The notes below the pieces were generated by a model. It saw only the letters and a list, made by a program, of their open reading frames with translations, made no database searches and was not told the DNA's origin. Source: an uncultured Gammaproteobacteria bacterium (GTDB taxonomy: Bacteria; Pseudomonadota; Gammaproteobacteria; Pseudomonadales; Halieaceae). Taken from it: DNA of 47,472 bases. The stretch is taken from assembly GCA_902519405.1 (NCBI GenBank), contig CABYJX010000011.1, positions 1-47,472 on the forward strand, in the 5' to 3' direction. Shown piece after piece: positions 11,399 through 19,500 of the stretch. The translations under genes were made by a program, and so were the position numbers. How positions within the stretch are numbered: position 1 is the first letter of the stretch; each line of letters begins with the position of its first letter.

Positions 11399-12139
11399 AT
11401 GAAAGGTGTTCAAGCGCATCGAGCTGTTGTGACCAGAAGGCATCCTAGGCATTATCAATTTCTGTTGCTAGGTATGTCATTAGTTGCGCTACTTTTTCTT
11501 GCCATAGGATATTTAACTGGAGTAAGTACAACTCCAGAAAAAATTATATCTTTAATGCAAGATGAATCTGCCGAAGAAACTGTCCCGATTTCGATACATA
11601 ATGCTTTAGAGTCGGAAGCGGCTGTCTTGCGAACTCAATCAGCAGTAAATAGGGCAGCTTTGGATCAGTTACGGAACGATTTGTCTAATCGAGATAGTGA
11701 AATATCGGATTTAGAGACCAATCTTTCTTTCTTTCGTTCCCTGATGGTTTCGGGTAAGTTGGCTGCTGGACTAGGTTTGCAACCTTTAGAGTTAATAGAT
11801 CTTGGGGATGGAAGAAACTTTGAATTTCGTATTATTGTGCAGCAACAAGCTAAAGAACATAATCTAGTAAAAGGGACGCTGACAGTGAGTGTTTTCGGCA
11901 GCAGAGAAGGTCAGTTTGAATCTCATACGTTATCGTCATTGAGCGAAGATTTGAACGAAGACGTTATCCCATTCAGATTTCGTTACTTTCAGAAAATTAG
12001 AGGACGACTTAAAATCCCAGAAGGTTTCGTTCCTCAAGGGATTGACGCAATCGCACGATCTAGCTCTCCTAATAGGGCGACAGTGCAAAAAAAATGGCCT
12101 TGGTTAACGAGGGAAAATTTTTTGCCAATAGTTGAATGA
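11399..12139 (+). CDS. Membrane-anchored coiled-coil protein, DUF6776-like
   Basis: A 246-residue protein with a basic cytoplasmic N-terminus, one membrane helix (about 22-43), a periplasmic coiled-coil stretch (about 65-115) and a beta-rich C-terminal domain. Position between argC and erpA is conserved in Pseudomonas-type genomes, where the equivalent protein is assigned to DUF6776; I base the name on this synteny and the overall layout. No enzymatic motif is seen. It starts 4 bases after argC without an obvious ribosome binding site, so translation is probably coupled to argC. Function is unknown. Confidence 0.7.
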   Translation: MKGVQAHRAVVTRRHPRHYQFLLLGMSLVALLFLAIGYLTGVSTTPEKIISLMQDESAEETVPISIHNALESEAAVLRTQSAVNRAALDQLRNDLSNRDSEISDLETNLSFFRSLMVSGKLAAGLGLQPLELIDLGDGRNFEFRIIVQQQAKEHNLVKGTLTVSVFGSREGQFESHTLSSLSEDLNEDVIPFRFRYFQKIRGRLKIPEGFVPQGIDAIARSSSPNRATVQKKWPWLTRENFLPIVE

Positions 12140-12173
12140 ATGTTTTTCCGGCAAAACTTAGATGATAGTAATT

Positions 12174-12202
12174 TTGTTAGAATTGATAATTTCGATTAAA
12201 CT
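12174..12202 (+). promoter_or_regulatory. Candidate sigma-70 promoter for erpA
   Basis: TTGTTA at 12174-12179 and TAAACT at 12197-12202 are separated by 17 bases, ideal spacing for a housekeeping promoter, in the 110-base gap before erpA. Transcription would start about 40 bases upstream of the ATG. Each hexamer matches consensus at 4 of 6 positions, so this is only a candidate. Confidence 0.35.
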
Positions 12203-12249
12203 ATGTCCCTTGTGTAGATAAACTAAGTTAAAAAGGTAGGAAGAAGTAG

Positions 12250-12603
12250 ATGTCTGAAGCGGAAATGTTTAATCCCTCAACTATTAGCCTTACTTCTAGA
12301 GCAGTCGATAAAATTAAGGTTTTAGTTTCAGAGGAAAATAATTCTGAACTCAAGTTGCGCGTGTTTATTGTAGGAGGAGGTTGCTCTGGATTTCAATATG
12401 GGTTCACCTTTGATGAGTCTCTTCAGGACGATGACACTGCGGTGGAGGAAGATGGTGCTACAGTTGTTATTGATGCCATGAGCTTTCAATATCTTGCGGG
12501 CTCAGAATTAGATTATATGGAAGGTCTTGAAGGGTCTCGATTTGTGGTCAATAATCCAAACGCGACTACCACTTGTGGTTGTGGAGCCTCTTTTTCGATC
12601 TAA
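12250..12603 (+). CDS. erpA: Iron-sulfur cluster insertion protein ErpA
   Basis: A-type carrier that receives Fe-S clusters from the ISC or SUF scaffold and delivers them to apoproteins, including isoprenoid-synthesis enzymes. 117 residues, the usual size. The three ligand cysteines are C45 in GGGCSGFQY and C109/C111 in the C-terminal [11 protein letters not shown]. The ATG is preceded by AGGAAGAAG. The gene is probably transcribed from its own promoter in the 110-base gap after the DUF6776-like gene, and it converges with anmK (14 bases between ends). Confidence 0.95.
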   Translation: MSEAEMFNPSTISLTSRAVDKIKVLVSEENNSELKLRVFIVGGGCSGFQYGFTFDESLQDDDTAVEEDGATVVIDAMSFQYLAGSELDYMEGLEGSRFVVNNPNATTTCGCGASFSI

Positions 12604-12617
12604 TTATTCAGAAAAAC

Positions 12618-13730
12618 TTAAGCTTGAAAAATAGCACCAAGTATTCTCTCCCCATTTGCGCCTGTTGATATCGGACTACTAGATGCTAGCCCGTTGAGCG
12701 TTCTATAGCTTAGCCAAGCAAAAGCGGCAGCTTCAATATGATCTGCTTCAAAACCCAACTTTTTTATATTTTCTACTTTTGTTGGTGATAGATGCATTAT
12801 TAGTCTTTTAACTAAATCAGAATTATGCGCTCCACCCCCACAAATATAAGCCTCATGAGCATTAAACTCAGACACTGCCAAAGAAATGCTTTGTGCAGTC
12901 AACTCTGAAAGAGTAGATTGTATATTTTTTTTGGGAATATTTTCCCCAAGTTTTTGTAAATTTGTATCTAGCCACGTCAAATTAAATAATTCTTTTCCGG
13001 TGCTTTTTGGGCCATTTCTGAGAAAATATTTGTCTGATAATAATTTTTTCAGCAGCTCTCCATTTACGCTACCACTGTTAGCCCAATCTCCATTAGAGTC
13101 AAACGGAAGTCCCAGATGTTGCATTATCCATTTATCTAAGAGTGAGTTTCCTGGACCGGTATCAAAACCTCCTACCAATTTATGCCCATCTAGTAGGGTT
13201 ACATTGGCGAATCCACCAATATTTATAATCACTCGCCGCAACTTCTCTGATGAGAAAACGGCTTGATGAAAAGCAGGTACTAACGGAGCTCCTTGCCCTC
13301 CCGCCGCGATATCTCTTCTTCTGAAATCTGCTACCGTCGTGATACCAGTTTTTTCAACTATTATGTTGGGATCACCAATTTGTAAAGAAAATGGGAATGC
13401 AGTCTCGTCAGTATTTGGCTTGTGTCGAATTGTTTGGCCGTGGCTGCCGATAGCCGCGATATCGGAAGACTCGTAGCTTGTTGATTTTAGAATTCCAAGT
13501 ACTGCTTCACTAAAAAGTCTTCCTAGCTTAATATCTAAAGCAGCAAGAAGTTCTAAATCGATTTCTTTAGAGTGGCTAAAGGTAGTTACCTCGCTCCTAA
13601 TATGTTCAGGCAACGGGTGAGTTTGGAAGTCGATGACGGAGGTGCCACTCTCTGTGCATCGACATAGCGCTACATCTATTGCATCTAAGCTAGTTCCAGA
13701 CATCAAACCAATAAAAAGTGTTTTATTCAT
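12618..13730 (-). CDS. anmK: Anhydro-N-acetylmuramic acid kinase
   Basis: Phosphorylates and opens 1,6-anhydro-MurNAc released by lytic transglycosylases, feeding it back into cell-wall recycling. 370 residues. The ATP-binding N-terminus GLMSGTSLDAIDVAL and the sugar-side segments GSHGQTIRHKP, VADFRRRDIAAGGQGAPL, GGFANVTLL and DTGPGN are all diagnostic. It starts 8 bases after the stop of the upstream M23 endopeptidase gene, so the two form a wall-turnover operon. Confidence 0.96.
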   Translation of the reverse strand: MNKTLFIGLMSGTSLDAIDVALCRCTESGTSVIDFQTHPLPEHIRSEVTTFSHSKEIDLELLAALDIKLGRLFSEAVLGILKSTSYESSDIAAIGSHGQTIRHKPNTDETAFPFSLQIGDPNIIVEKTGITTVADFRRRDIAAGGQGAPLVPAFHQAVFSSEKLRRVIINIGGFANVTLLDGHKLVGGFDTGPGNSLLDKWIMQHLGLPFDSNGDWANSGSVNGELLKKLLSDKYFLRNGPKSTGKELFNLTWLDTNLQKLGENIPKKNIQSTLSELTAQSISLAVSEFNAHEAYICGGGAHNSDLVKRLIMHLSPTKVENIKKLGFEADHIEAAAFAWLSYRTLNGLASSSPISTGANGERILGAIFQA

Positions 13731-13738
13731 ATTATTTG

Positions 13739-15130
13739 TTAGTGTGCGGCTGCTCCAGTCTTGTTTTTAGGAGCGATTAATAGTTCCTCCTTTAAGACAA
13801 GTAACTGTTTCTTAGCGCTGAATATGCCTCGTTGAAAGGCTTGCATCTCCTTTTGAGGTAGAGATTTAGCTTTGGGTAATTTCTTATGTATTGTTCTTGG
13901 GTTTCGATGAACTCCATTCATTAGAAACTCATAATGAAGATGAGGTCCTGTCGCAGCTCCAGTAGATCCAACGGTACCGATCACTTGACTTTGTACTACT
14001 TTTTGTCCTCGACGAACTTTGCGCCGATTTAGATGAAGATATTTCGTGATGTACTTTTGTCCGTGTTGAATAACGATATACTTTCCGTTAGCTTTGGTAT
14101 AGCCAGATTCTATAACCCTCCCGTCGCCAGATGCGTAAACAGGTGTGCCTCGAGGTGCTGCGTAATCAGTTCCTCGGTGTGGTCGAGTAGTCTTGTATAT
14201 GGGATGCAGTCTTCTCGGATTGAAATTAGAACTTATTCGGGTGAAATCTAAAGGTGCCAACAGGAACGCTTTTCGCATACTTACACCTTCGGCATTATAA
14301 TAACCAACATCACCATCAGAGTTTTTATATCTAAAGGCGGTATACTCTTTACCTCTGTTATAAAATGCTGCTGCGACTATATCACCGTCGCCTATCTTTT
14401 TGTCACTTAAAAATAACTGTTCGTAAACAAGATGAATAGTATCTCCCTTTCTTGGATCAAGAAAAAAATCAATCACCCCGCCAAAAATATTAGCCAGCTC
14501 CATAATAGAATTATGAGTTAGACCAGCCGATTGTCCTGCAAGGAAGAGGGAGCTTTCAATTCGCGCGCTAACCCACGTGATTATTTTTTCCGGAGTTAAA
14601 ATAAGTTCTTTACTTTCGAATGAACCTCCAACCCGCCAGTAACTCGTACTCTCTAACAGAGATCTTTGATGTTCGATTCCAATTAGAATTCCGTTATGAT
14701 CCGATTGAAAAGAAATAGTATGACTGGGGTATAATTTACTTAGCTCTTCCCCGTGTGTAGAAGTTTTTACAACTTCGTACAAATCCCTGTCGGAAAAACC
14801 AGCTTTAGCGAAGATAATGGATAGATTGTCGCCATTACGAACTTTAAAGGTTCTCCAAGTGCTGTCTTTTTCAGGGATCGAACTATCTTTTTCGCTCAAG
14901 GTGGGTTTTTCGATTTGCTCTATTTCTTTCCGAAGTTCTGTAATTTCTAGATAGGGATCGACCGTTCCCTCTTCAATGAGTGTCATCCATGCTGCAAAGG
15001 ATAAAAGACCAATTCCGAAAGAAAGCAGGATTACGTGCCATCGGCGTAAGTTTGAGAGAATCGCGGAGACTGATTCGAAGCCGCTGTTGAAGTGACTTAA
15101 GAACAAATCAAAAATAGGACCAGCGCGCAT
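13739..15130 (-). CDS. M23-family murein DD-endopeptidase (MepM/Csd3-like)
   Basis: Membrane-anchored periplasmic peptidase of 463 residues. It has one membrane helix (about 31-50), a LysM/OapA-like segment (about 94-145), an intermediate Csd3-like domain (about 160-295) and a C-terminal lysostaphin-type M23 domain. Zinc ligands are H318 and D322 in HRGTD and H399 in HLHYEF, with H397 as the other catalytic histidine. The predicted activity is cleavage of peptide cross-links so that new glycan can be inserted. It lies upstream of anmK in an operon and is divergent from tyrS, as in Pseudomonas-type genomes. The ATG lies just downstream of AT-rich promoter-like sequence. Confidence 0.9.
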   Translation of the reverse strand: MRAGPIFDLFLSHFNSGFESVSAILSNLRRWHVILLSFGIGLLSFAAWMTLIEEGTVDPYLEITELRKEIEQIEKPTLSEKDSSIPEKDSTWRTFKVRNGDNLSIIFAKAGFSDRDLYEVVKTSTHGEELSKLYPSHTISFQSDHNGILIGIEHQRSLLESTSYWRVGGSFESKELILTPEKIITWVSARIESSLFLAGQSAGLTHNSIMELANIFGGVIDFFLDPRKGDTIHLVYEQLFLSDKKIGDGDIVAAAFYNRGKEYTAFRYKNSDGDVGYYNAEGVSMRKAFLLAPLDFTRISSNFNPRRLHPIYKTTRPHRGTDYAAPRGTPVYASGDGRVIESGYTKANGKYIVIQHGQKYITKYLHLNRRKVRRGQKVVQSQVIGTVGSTGAATGPHLHYEFLMNGVHRNPRTIHKKLPKAKSLPQKEMQAFQRGIFSAKKQLLVLKEELLIAPKNKTGAAAH

Positions 15131-15152
15131 CGGATGATTATAATAAATTTAT

Positions 15153-15170
15153 ATCACACTAGACAGTGAT
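15153..15170. promoter_or_regulatory. Short inverted repeat in the M23/tyrS divergent gap
   Basis: ATCAC at 15153-15157 and GTGAT at 15166-15170 form a 5-base inverted repeat around an 8-base centre. It overlaps TGATATAAA on the minus strand, which looks like an extended -10 element for the M23-anmK operon. It could be an operator or chance; no matching regulator is identified. Confidence 0.2.
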
Positions 15171-15178
15171 TAGTGTAT

Positions 15179-15206
15179 TTGCATTTACATAATCATGTTG
15201 TATCTT
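15179..15206 (+). promoter_or_regulatory. Candidate promoter for tyrS
   Basis: TTGCAT at 15179-15184 and TATCTT at 15201-15206 with a 16-base spacer lie in the divergent gap between the M23 gene and tyrS. Matches to the sigma-70 consensus are partial; the location 43 bases before the tyrS ATG is sensible. Confidence 0.3.
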
Positions 15207-15248
15207 GAGTTCCCTGCGATCTCCTCAATTTAACAAACGGGCCATTCA

Positions 15249-16544
15249 ATGAGGTATTCTTTTTTAAAAGATTTACACGATCGAGGCTTAATCTCCCAAA
15301 TTGCCGGTGAAGAGGAGTTATCCAACTGGCTGAGCACACCCGAACGAACTCTTTATTGTGGTTTTGATCCTACCGCAGATAGCTTGCATATTGGCTCCTT
15401 GGTTCCTTTACTAACCTTACGCCGCTTTCAACTAGCCGGCCATCGCCCCCTAGCTCTTGTTGGAGGAGCTACTGGATTGATAGGAGACCCTAGTTTCAAG
15501 GCTGAGGAGCGGACACTGAATGAGCAAAATATTGTAGAGGCATGGGTTGGAAAAATAGAGGGGCAATTAGGTCGATTTATTGACTTCGATCAGGGTTCTT
15601 TCTCAGCAAAGGTGGTAAATAATTTAGATTGGATAAAGGATTATGATGTGCTTACTTTCTTGCGGGATATTGGTAAGCATTTTTCCGTTAACTCTATGAT
15701 GCATAAGGAATCGGTGAAACAAAGAATTTCCAGAGAAGGTGATGGTATTAGCTTTACCGAATTTTCTTATATGATTCTTCAATCTTTTGATTTTGTTATG
15801 TTGAACAGGCGCTATGGCTGCGGGCTTCAGATAGGCGGTTCGGATCAGTGGGGAAATATCACCTCAGGAATAGATCTTACTAGAAGGATGAACGGAGAAA
15901 CCGTATTCGGTTTAACGCAGCCGTTGGTCACAAAGTCGGATGGCTCAAAGTTTGGAAAGACGGAGGCAGGAACTGTTTGGTTGGATTCCTCTAAAACGTC
16001 ACCTTATACATTCTATCAATTTTGGCTCAGTACCGCTGATATGGATGTGTACAAGTTTCTCAGATATTTTACGTTTCTCTCTCCAGAACGTATTCAGGAT
16101 ATTGAAAAAGAGGACGCAGAAAACGATGGTCGTCCCCGGGCTCAAGCAGTTCTGGCAGACGAATTAACGAGACTGGTTCATGGGCAAGATGGAGTCTTAG
16201 CGGCTAAGCGAATTACAGAGGCGTTATTTTCAGGGACTTCAGATACACTTAGCGAGCAGGATTTTAAACAGCTTCGACAGGACGGCCTATCCAGCTCAAG
16301 TCATACACGTTCGCGACTGCCCACTAGTTTTACGCAGCTCTTGACGGAGTCAGGAATAGCTAACTCAGGTAAGCAAGTTAAGGATGCGCTCCAGCGCAAT
16401 GCAGTTTTTATCAACGGCGAACCAATTGGTTGGGACAATAATACAGAATTAGTTCAATACCTTAGTCGACAAAATGCATACTTTGATCGTTTCTTTCTGG
16501 TGAGATTGGGACGAAAAAAGTACCATCTTTTTGAGATAGAATAG
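15249..16544 (+). CDS. tyrS: Tyrosyl-tRNA synthetase
   Basis: Class I aminoacyl-tRNA synthetase charging tRNA-Tyr. 431 residues, close to the E. coli type. The HIGH-class motif is HIGS at 47-50 and the KMSKS-class motif is KFGKT at 234-238. GGSDQWGN (about 196-203) is the tyrosine/ATP-binding signature. The C-terminal region (about 355-425) is an S4-like RNA-binding domain containing KQVKDALQRNAVFINGE. It is a single gene divergent from the M23 endopeptidase gene. Confidence 0.97.
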   Translation: MRYSFLKDLHDRGLISQIAGEEELSNWLSTPERTLYCGFDPTADSLHIGSLVPLLTLRRFQLAGHRPLALVGGATGLIGDPSFKAEERTLNEQNIVEAWVGKIEGQLGRFIDFDQGSFSAKVVNNLDWIKDYDVLTFLRDIGKHFSVNSMMHKESVKQRISREGDGISFTEFSYMILQSFDFVMLNRRYGCGLQIGGSDQWGNITSGIDLTRRMNGETVFGLTQPLVTKSDGSKFGKTEAGTVWLDSSKTSPYTFYQFWLSTADMDVYKFLRYFTFLSPERIQDIEKEDAENDGRPRAQAVLADELTRLVHGQDGVLAAKRITEALFSGTSDTLSEQDFKQLRQDGLSSSSHTRSRLPTSFTQLLTESGIANSGKQVKDALQRNAVFINGEPIGWDNNTELVQYLSRQNAYFDRFFLVRLGRKKYHLFEIE

Positions 16545-16625
16545 TTGAATATTCGTTTATTTTCTTCGCGCGATTATCATTAGGAATGGTGCACAAGCTT
16601 TTATCTATAAAATAAAGATAGTCAT

Positions 16626-17123
16626 ATGCTAGACCTCTATTTAATGCGTCATGCTAAATCTTCATGGTTAGGAGCAGAATTTTCCGATAGGGAAAGAGGT
16701 TTGCACTCGCGAGGTCAAGAAGATGCTCTTCTCATGGGTAGGTTTCTATCAAAGCATTTCCCAGCTGTTGCTCCTTACGTGAGTCCAGCTTTGAGAGCGC
16801 AGCTAACATGGGCCGGAATTTGTTCTACATGGTCGGCCCTTGCATCCTTGGATCACTCCATTGAGGAACCGCTTTATACGTTTTCCTATCGAGATTTGGT
16901 AAGTTGGCTGAATAGAAGAGAAGGAGATGCTCCGATATTTCTAATTGGACATAATCCCGCCTTAACTGAACTCATAAATTACCTCACTAAAGCTGATTCC
17001 ATTAACAATCTACCCACGGCCGGCTTTGCGGCCTTAACGTTATCTTTGAGTGAATGGTCGGGTATACAATCCGGAATTGGTAAGTTGGAGAACTTAGTGA
17101 CACCGCGCGGTCTATCAAAATGA
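16626..17123 (+). CDS. sixA: SixA-type phosphohistidine phosphatase
   Basis: Small histidine-phosphatase-superfamily protein (165 residues). The RHG-type motif is LMRHAKSSW with the nucleophile at His8, and the second catalytic His is in IGHNPALTEL. SixA proteins dephosphorylate phosphohistidine on partners such as ArcB or the nitrogen PTS; the partner here is unknown. The start is the ATG at 16626. The next gene begins 76 bases after the stop, so co-transcription with the lipoprotein-symporter-hydrolase genes is possible. Confidence 0.87.
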   Translation: MLDLYLMRHAKSSWLGAEFSDRERGLHSRGQEDALLMGRFLSKHFPAVAPYVSPALRAQLTWAGICSTWSALASLDHSIEEPLYTFSYRDLVSWLNRREGDAPIFLIGHNPALTELINYLTKADSINNLPTAGFAALTLSLSEWSGIQSGIGKLENLVTPRGLSK

Positions 17124-17199
17124 TAACAGTATTAGACCACTGCGAATCTCCTACATTGATGGTAGTCTTATACAGCACCCTCAAATAAAGGATCTATTG

Positions 17200-17448
17200 A
17201 TGGAAGCGAGACTTTTTTTATTAGTGGTTGTGATTTTATCGGGTTGTGGCGAGTTTTTACCTGCACCTATAAAGAAACATACATGGTGCGAATCTCCTCG
17301 TGCGAAGGTATGTACAATGGAATACAAGCCCGTGTGCGGCAAACTTTCGACTGGTCAAAAAAAGGACTACTCCTCTCCTTGTAACGCTTGTGCCGATGAC
17401 AAAGTTTCTTCATATTCCCAAGGATCTTGTGAGATACAACTCAAATGA
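17200..17448 (+). CDS. Kazal-type protease-inhibitor-like lipoprotein
   Basis: An 82-residue predicted lipoprotein. The preferred start is the ATG at 17200, which has AAAGGA upstream, over a TTG one codon earlier. The signal peptide ends in ILSGC, lipidated at C16. The mature part has exactly six cysteines (C30, C38, C46, C61, C64, C77) with the Kazal pattern: C-x7-C-x7-C, the PVCG motif, an aromatic Y57, then C-x2-C and a last C. Kazal domains inhibit serine proteases using a loop between the first cysteines, so it could protect the envelope or outer surface from host or predator proteases. This is inferred from fold only. The stop overlaps the start of the symporter gene by 4 bases (ATGA). 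Confidence 0.75.
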   Translation: MEARLFLLVVVILSGCGEFLPAPIKKHTWCESPRAKVCTMEYKPVCGKLSTGQKKDYSSPCNACADDKVSSYSQGSCEIQLK

Positions 17449-18752
17449 GTTTAACGAATAGAATTTTACTTGCTATGACTGCTGGTATATTTGTAGGAGC
17501 CGTTCTGAATATGCTTCTAGCGGTATCTCCGCAAGCAACCACCTTTGTATTAAATAAATATATAGTCGGTGGTTTATTTGAGCTGGTGGGTCAAGTATTT
17601 ATCGCCTCGCTAAAGCTTTTGGTAGTGCCTCTAGTTTTGGTTTCCTTGATTTGCGGTTCTAGCTCCATGGGGGACAGTACTCGTATGGGACCAATAGCGG
17701 TGAAGACTCTATTGCTTTATCTGGGCACAACTGCCGTGGCAATAAGCATGGCCCTATTTATTGGCGTTTTGGTATCGCCCGGAGAGTCTGTTAGTCTTGA
17801 TACAAATGTTACGTTCGAGGCGAAGTCACCTCCCCCTTTAATTCAAGTATTAATTGATATTTTTCCATCTAATCCATTCGCTGCCATGGCTGAGGGTAGA
17901 ATGCTTCAAGTCATCGTATTTGCCTTGTTGGTGGGTTATTCCATATCACATGCAGGCGAAGCGGGCGAGCGGATTGCGAACTTTTTCCGGGACATGGAAA
18001 AAGTCGTAATGCGGATGGTATCTGTAATGATGACGCTGGCTCCATATGGTGTTTTCGCTTTACTGGCTAAGCTTTTCGCGACTATGGGGATTGGTACGAT
18101 CCTAGATCTTGCGGCTTATTTCTTTACCGTGCTCGGAGTATTAATTCTTCATGGTGCTTTAACCTATGGTCTAATGGTGAAGGCTTTTACCGGTCTCTCT
18201 CCTATTCCTATGTTTCAGAAAATGCGGCGGGTGTGGGCCTTTGCGTTTAGTACTGCTTCTTCTGGCGCTACGTTACCAATTACACTTCGAACTGTAGAAA
18301 GAGGTCTTGGCGTTAGAAATTCTGTTGCTGGTTTCACCGTGCCGCTCGGCGCAACTATCAATATGGATGGAACTGCAATTATGCAAGGTGTCGCCACAGT
18401 TTTTATTGCGCAGGCATACGGGATCGATTTAACTACTAGCACTTTTTTAACTGTGATTCTGACGGCAACACTGGCGTCTATAGGTACTGCTGCCGTACCC
18501 GGTGTGGGTTTGATTACCTTGGCACTTGTGCTGGAACAGGCTGGTTTGCCACTTGAAGGAATTGCATTGATTATCGGTGTCGATAGACTGCTGGACATGG
18601 TGCGAACAGCTGTCAATGTAACTGGTGATGCGGCAGTATCATTGGTCGTAGGTCGAAGTGAAAGAGAACAAGAGTTAGACACCTACCTAGACCCAAATAC
18701 TGCTCGCAATGATGAATTGTCGTACACCCAACGTACAGGAGCTAAAGGATGA
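17445..18752 (+). CDS. DAACS-family dicarboxylate/amino acid:cation symporter
   Basis: Inner-membrane secondary transporter of the GltP/DctA/GltPh family, 435 residues with about eight membrane helices and two re-entrant hairpins. Diagnostic motifs are SSGATLPITL (hairpin 1), GATINMDGTAIMQ (helix 7, with the unwound NMDGT cation/substrate site) and the helix 8 segment DRLLDMVRTAVNVTGD. The Arg in MVRTAVNV favours acidic substrates such as glutamate, aspartate or C4-dicarboxylates, by analogy with GltPh and DctA. It overlaps both neighbours by 4 bases, so the Kazal lipoprotein, symporter and hydrolase are translated as one operon. Confidence 0.92.
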   Translation: MSLTNRILLAMTAGIFVGAVLNMLLAVSPQATTFVLNKYIVGGLFELVGQVFIASLKLLVVPLVLVSLICGSSSMGDSTRMGPIAVKTLLLYLGTTAVAISMALFIGVLVSPGESVSLDTNVTFEAKSPPPLIQVLIDIFPSNPFAAMAEGRMLQVIVFALLVGYSISHAGEAGERIANFFRDMEKVVMRMVSVMMTLAPYGVFALLAKLFATMGIGTILDLAAYFFTVLGVLILHGALTYGLMVKAFTGLSPIPMFQKMRRVWAFAFSTASSGATLPITLRTVERGLGVRNSVAGFTVPLGATINMDGTAIMQGVATVFIAQAYGIDLTTSTFLTVILTATLASIGTAAVPGVGLITLALVLEQAGLPLEGIALIIGVDRLLDMVRTAVNVTGDAAVSLVVGRSEREQELDTYLDPNTARNDELSYTQRTGAKG

Positions 18753-19399
18753 GTATTCAAGTTTCTATTGTGCCAGTGACCCAATATCAACAAAATTGCT
18801 CTGTAATGAAGTGTCTGAAAACAGGTAAAGCCGCCATAGTTGATCCCGGTGGCGACATTGAGCGCATTAAGCGAGCGATGGTCGAGATAGAGGCGACCGC
18901 TGAGAAAATTATTCTTACCCATGGACATATGGATCATTGTGCAGCGTCTGACGTGCTTAGAGAAGAGCTCGGTATACCCATTGAGGGTCCGCATAGCGCA
19001 GATGATTTCTGGATATCCCGACTTCCAGAGTGGTGTGAAATGTCTGGATTTCCGATAGCGCAGGCATTTACACCAGATCGTTGGCTTGAGGATGGTGATA
19101 CGGTAAATGTTGGTGAGCAGCAACTGAGAGTCTTTCATTGCCCTGGTCATACCCCTGGGCACGTCGTTTTTTTGTATGAATTACAGAAAATTGCGTGGGT
19201 TGGAGACGTTCTTTTTCAAGGATCTATTGGAAGAACCGACTTTCCTATGGGCAATCATGATGATTTGATAAAAAGTATAAGGGGCAAGTTGTTTCCATTA
19301 GGAGACGACATTACCTTTATTCCTGGTCACGGGCCGACTTCGACGTTCGGTCAGGAACGTCAAACTAATCCCTTTGTTGCCGATAGCCGTTATGGCTAA
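18749..19399 (+). CDS. YcbL-like metallo-beta-lactamase-fold hydrolase (glyoxalase II family)
   Basis: A 216-residue protein with the binuclear-metal motif HGHMDH (about 59-64), a second histidine in CPGHTPGH (about 131-138), the bridging aspartate in VGDVLF and a last histidine in PGHGPTS. The N-terminal VTQYQQNCSV and VDPGGDIERI resemble type II glyoxalases such as YcbL, which hydrolyse S-D-lactoylglutathione or related thioesters. The exact substrate is not determined. It begins at an ATGA overlap with the symporter gene. It converges with the minus-strand envelope cluster, only 5 bases from the end of a possible small ORF. Confidence 0.88.
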   Translation: MSIQVSIVPVTQYQQNCSVMKCLKTGKAAIVDPGGDIERIKRAMVEIEATAEKIILTHGHMDHCAASDVLREELGIPIEGPHSADDFWISRLPEWCEMSGFPIAQAFTPDRWLEDGDTVNVGEQQLRVFHCPGHTPGHVVFLYELQKIAWVGDVLFQGSIGRTDFPMGNHDDLIKSIRGKLFPLGDDITFIPGHGPTSTFGQERQTNPFVADSRYG

Positions 19400-19404
19400 T
19401 TTAC

Positions 19405-19500
19405 TTAATCCTCGATAGAGTAGACTAACTCCTCGAAAATCGTTTCCTTGATCTCGATCGTTTTAAGTTCGGAAGGGTCATCTTCCCCACCTCGATACAT
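19405..19500 (-). CDS. Possible 31-residue acidic protein at the end of the envelope cluster
   Basis: An ATG overlaps the TAA stop of the M48 gene by one base (TAATG) and opens a frame ending at TAA 19405-19407. It encodes an acidic, helix-prone peptide beginning MYRGGEDDPSELK and ending VYSIED. The overlap is typical of translational coupling, and the frame fills the otherwise empty gap before the convergent hydrolase gene. No signal peptide or membrane segment is present and I know no family for it. At this length a chance ORF is a real possibility. Confidence 0.4.
   Translation of the reverse strand: MYRGGEDDPSELKTIEIKETIFEELVYSIED

Noticed and set aside
18683-19162. 159-codon minus-strand ORF inside the YcbL-like hydrolase gene
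   Set aside because: It is antisense to a clear metallo-hydrolase with intact motifs and shows no protein-like features of its own.
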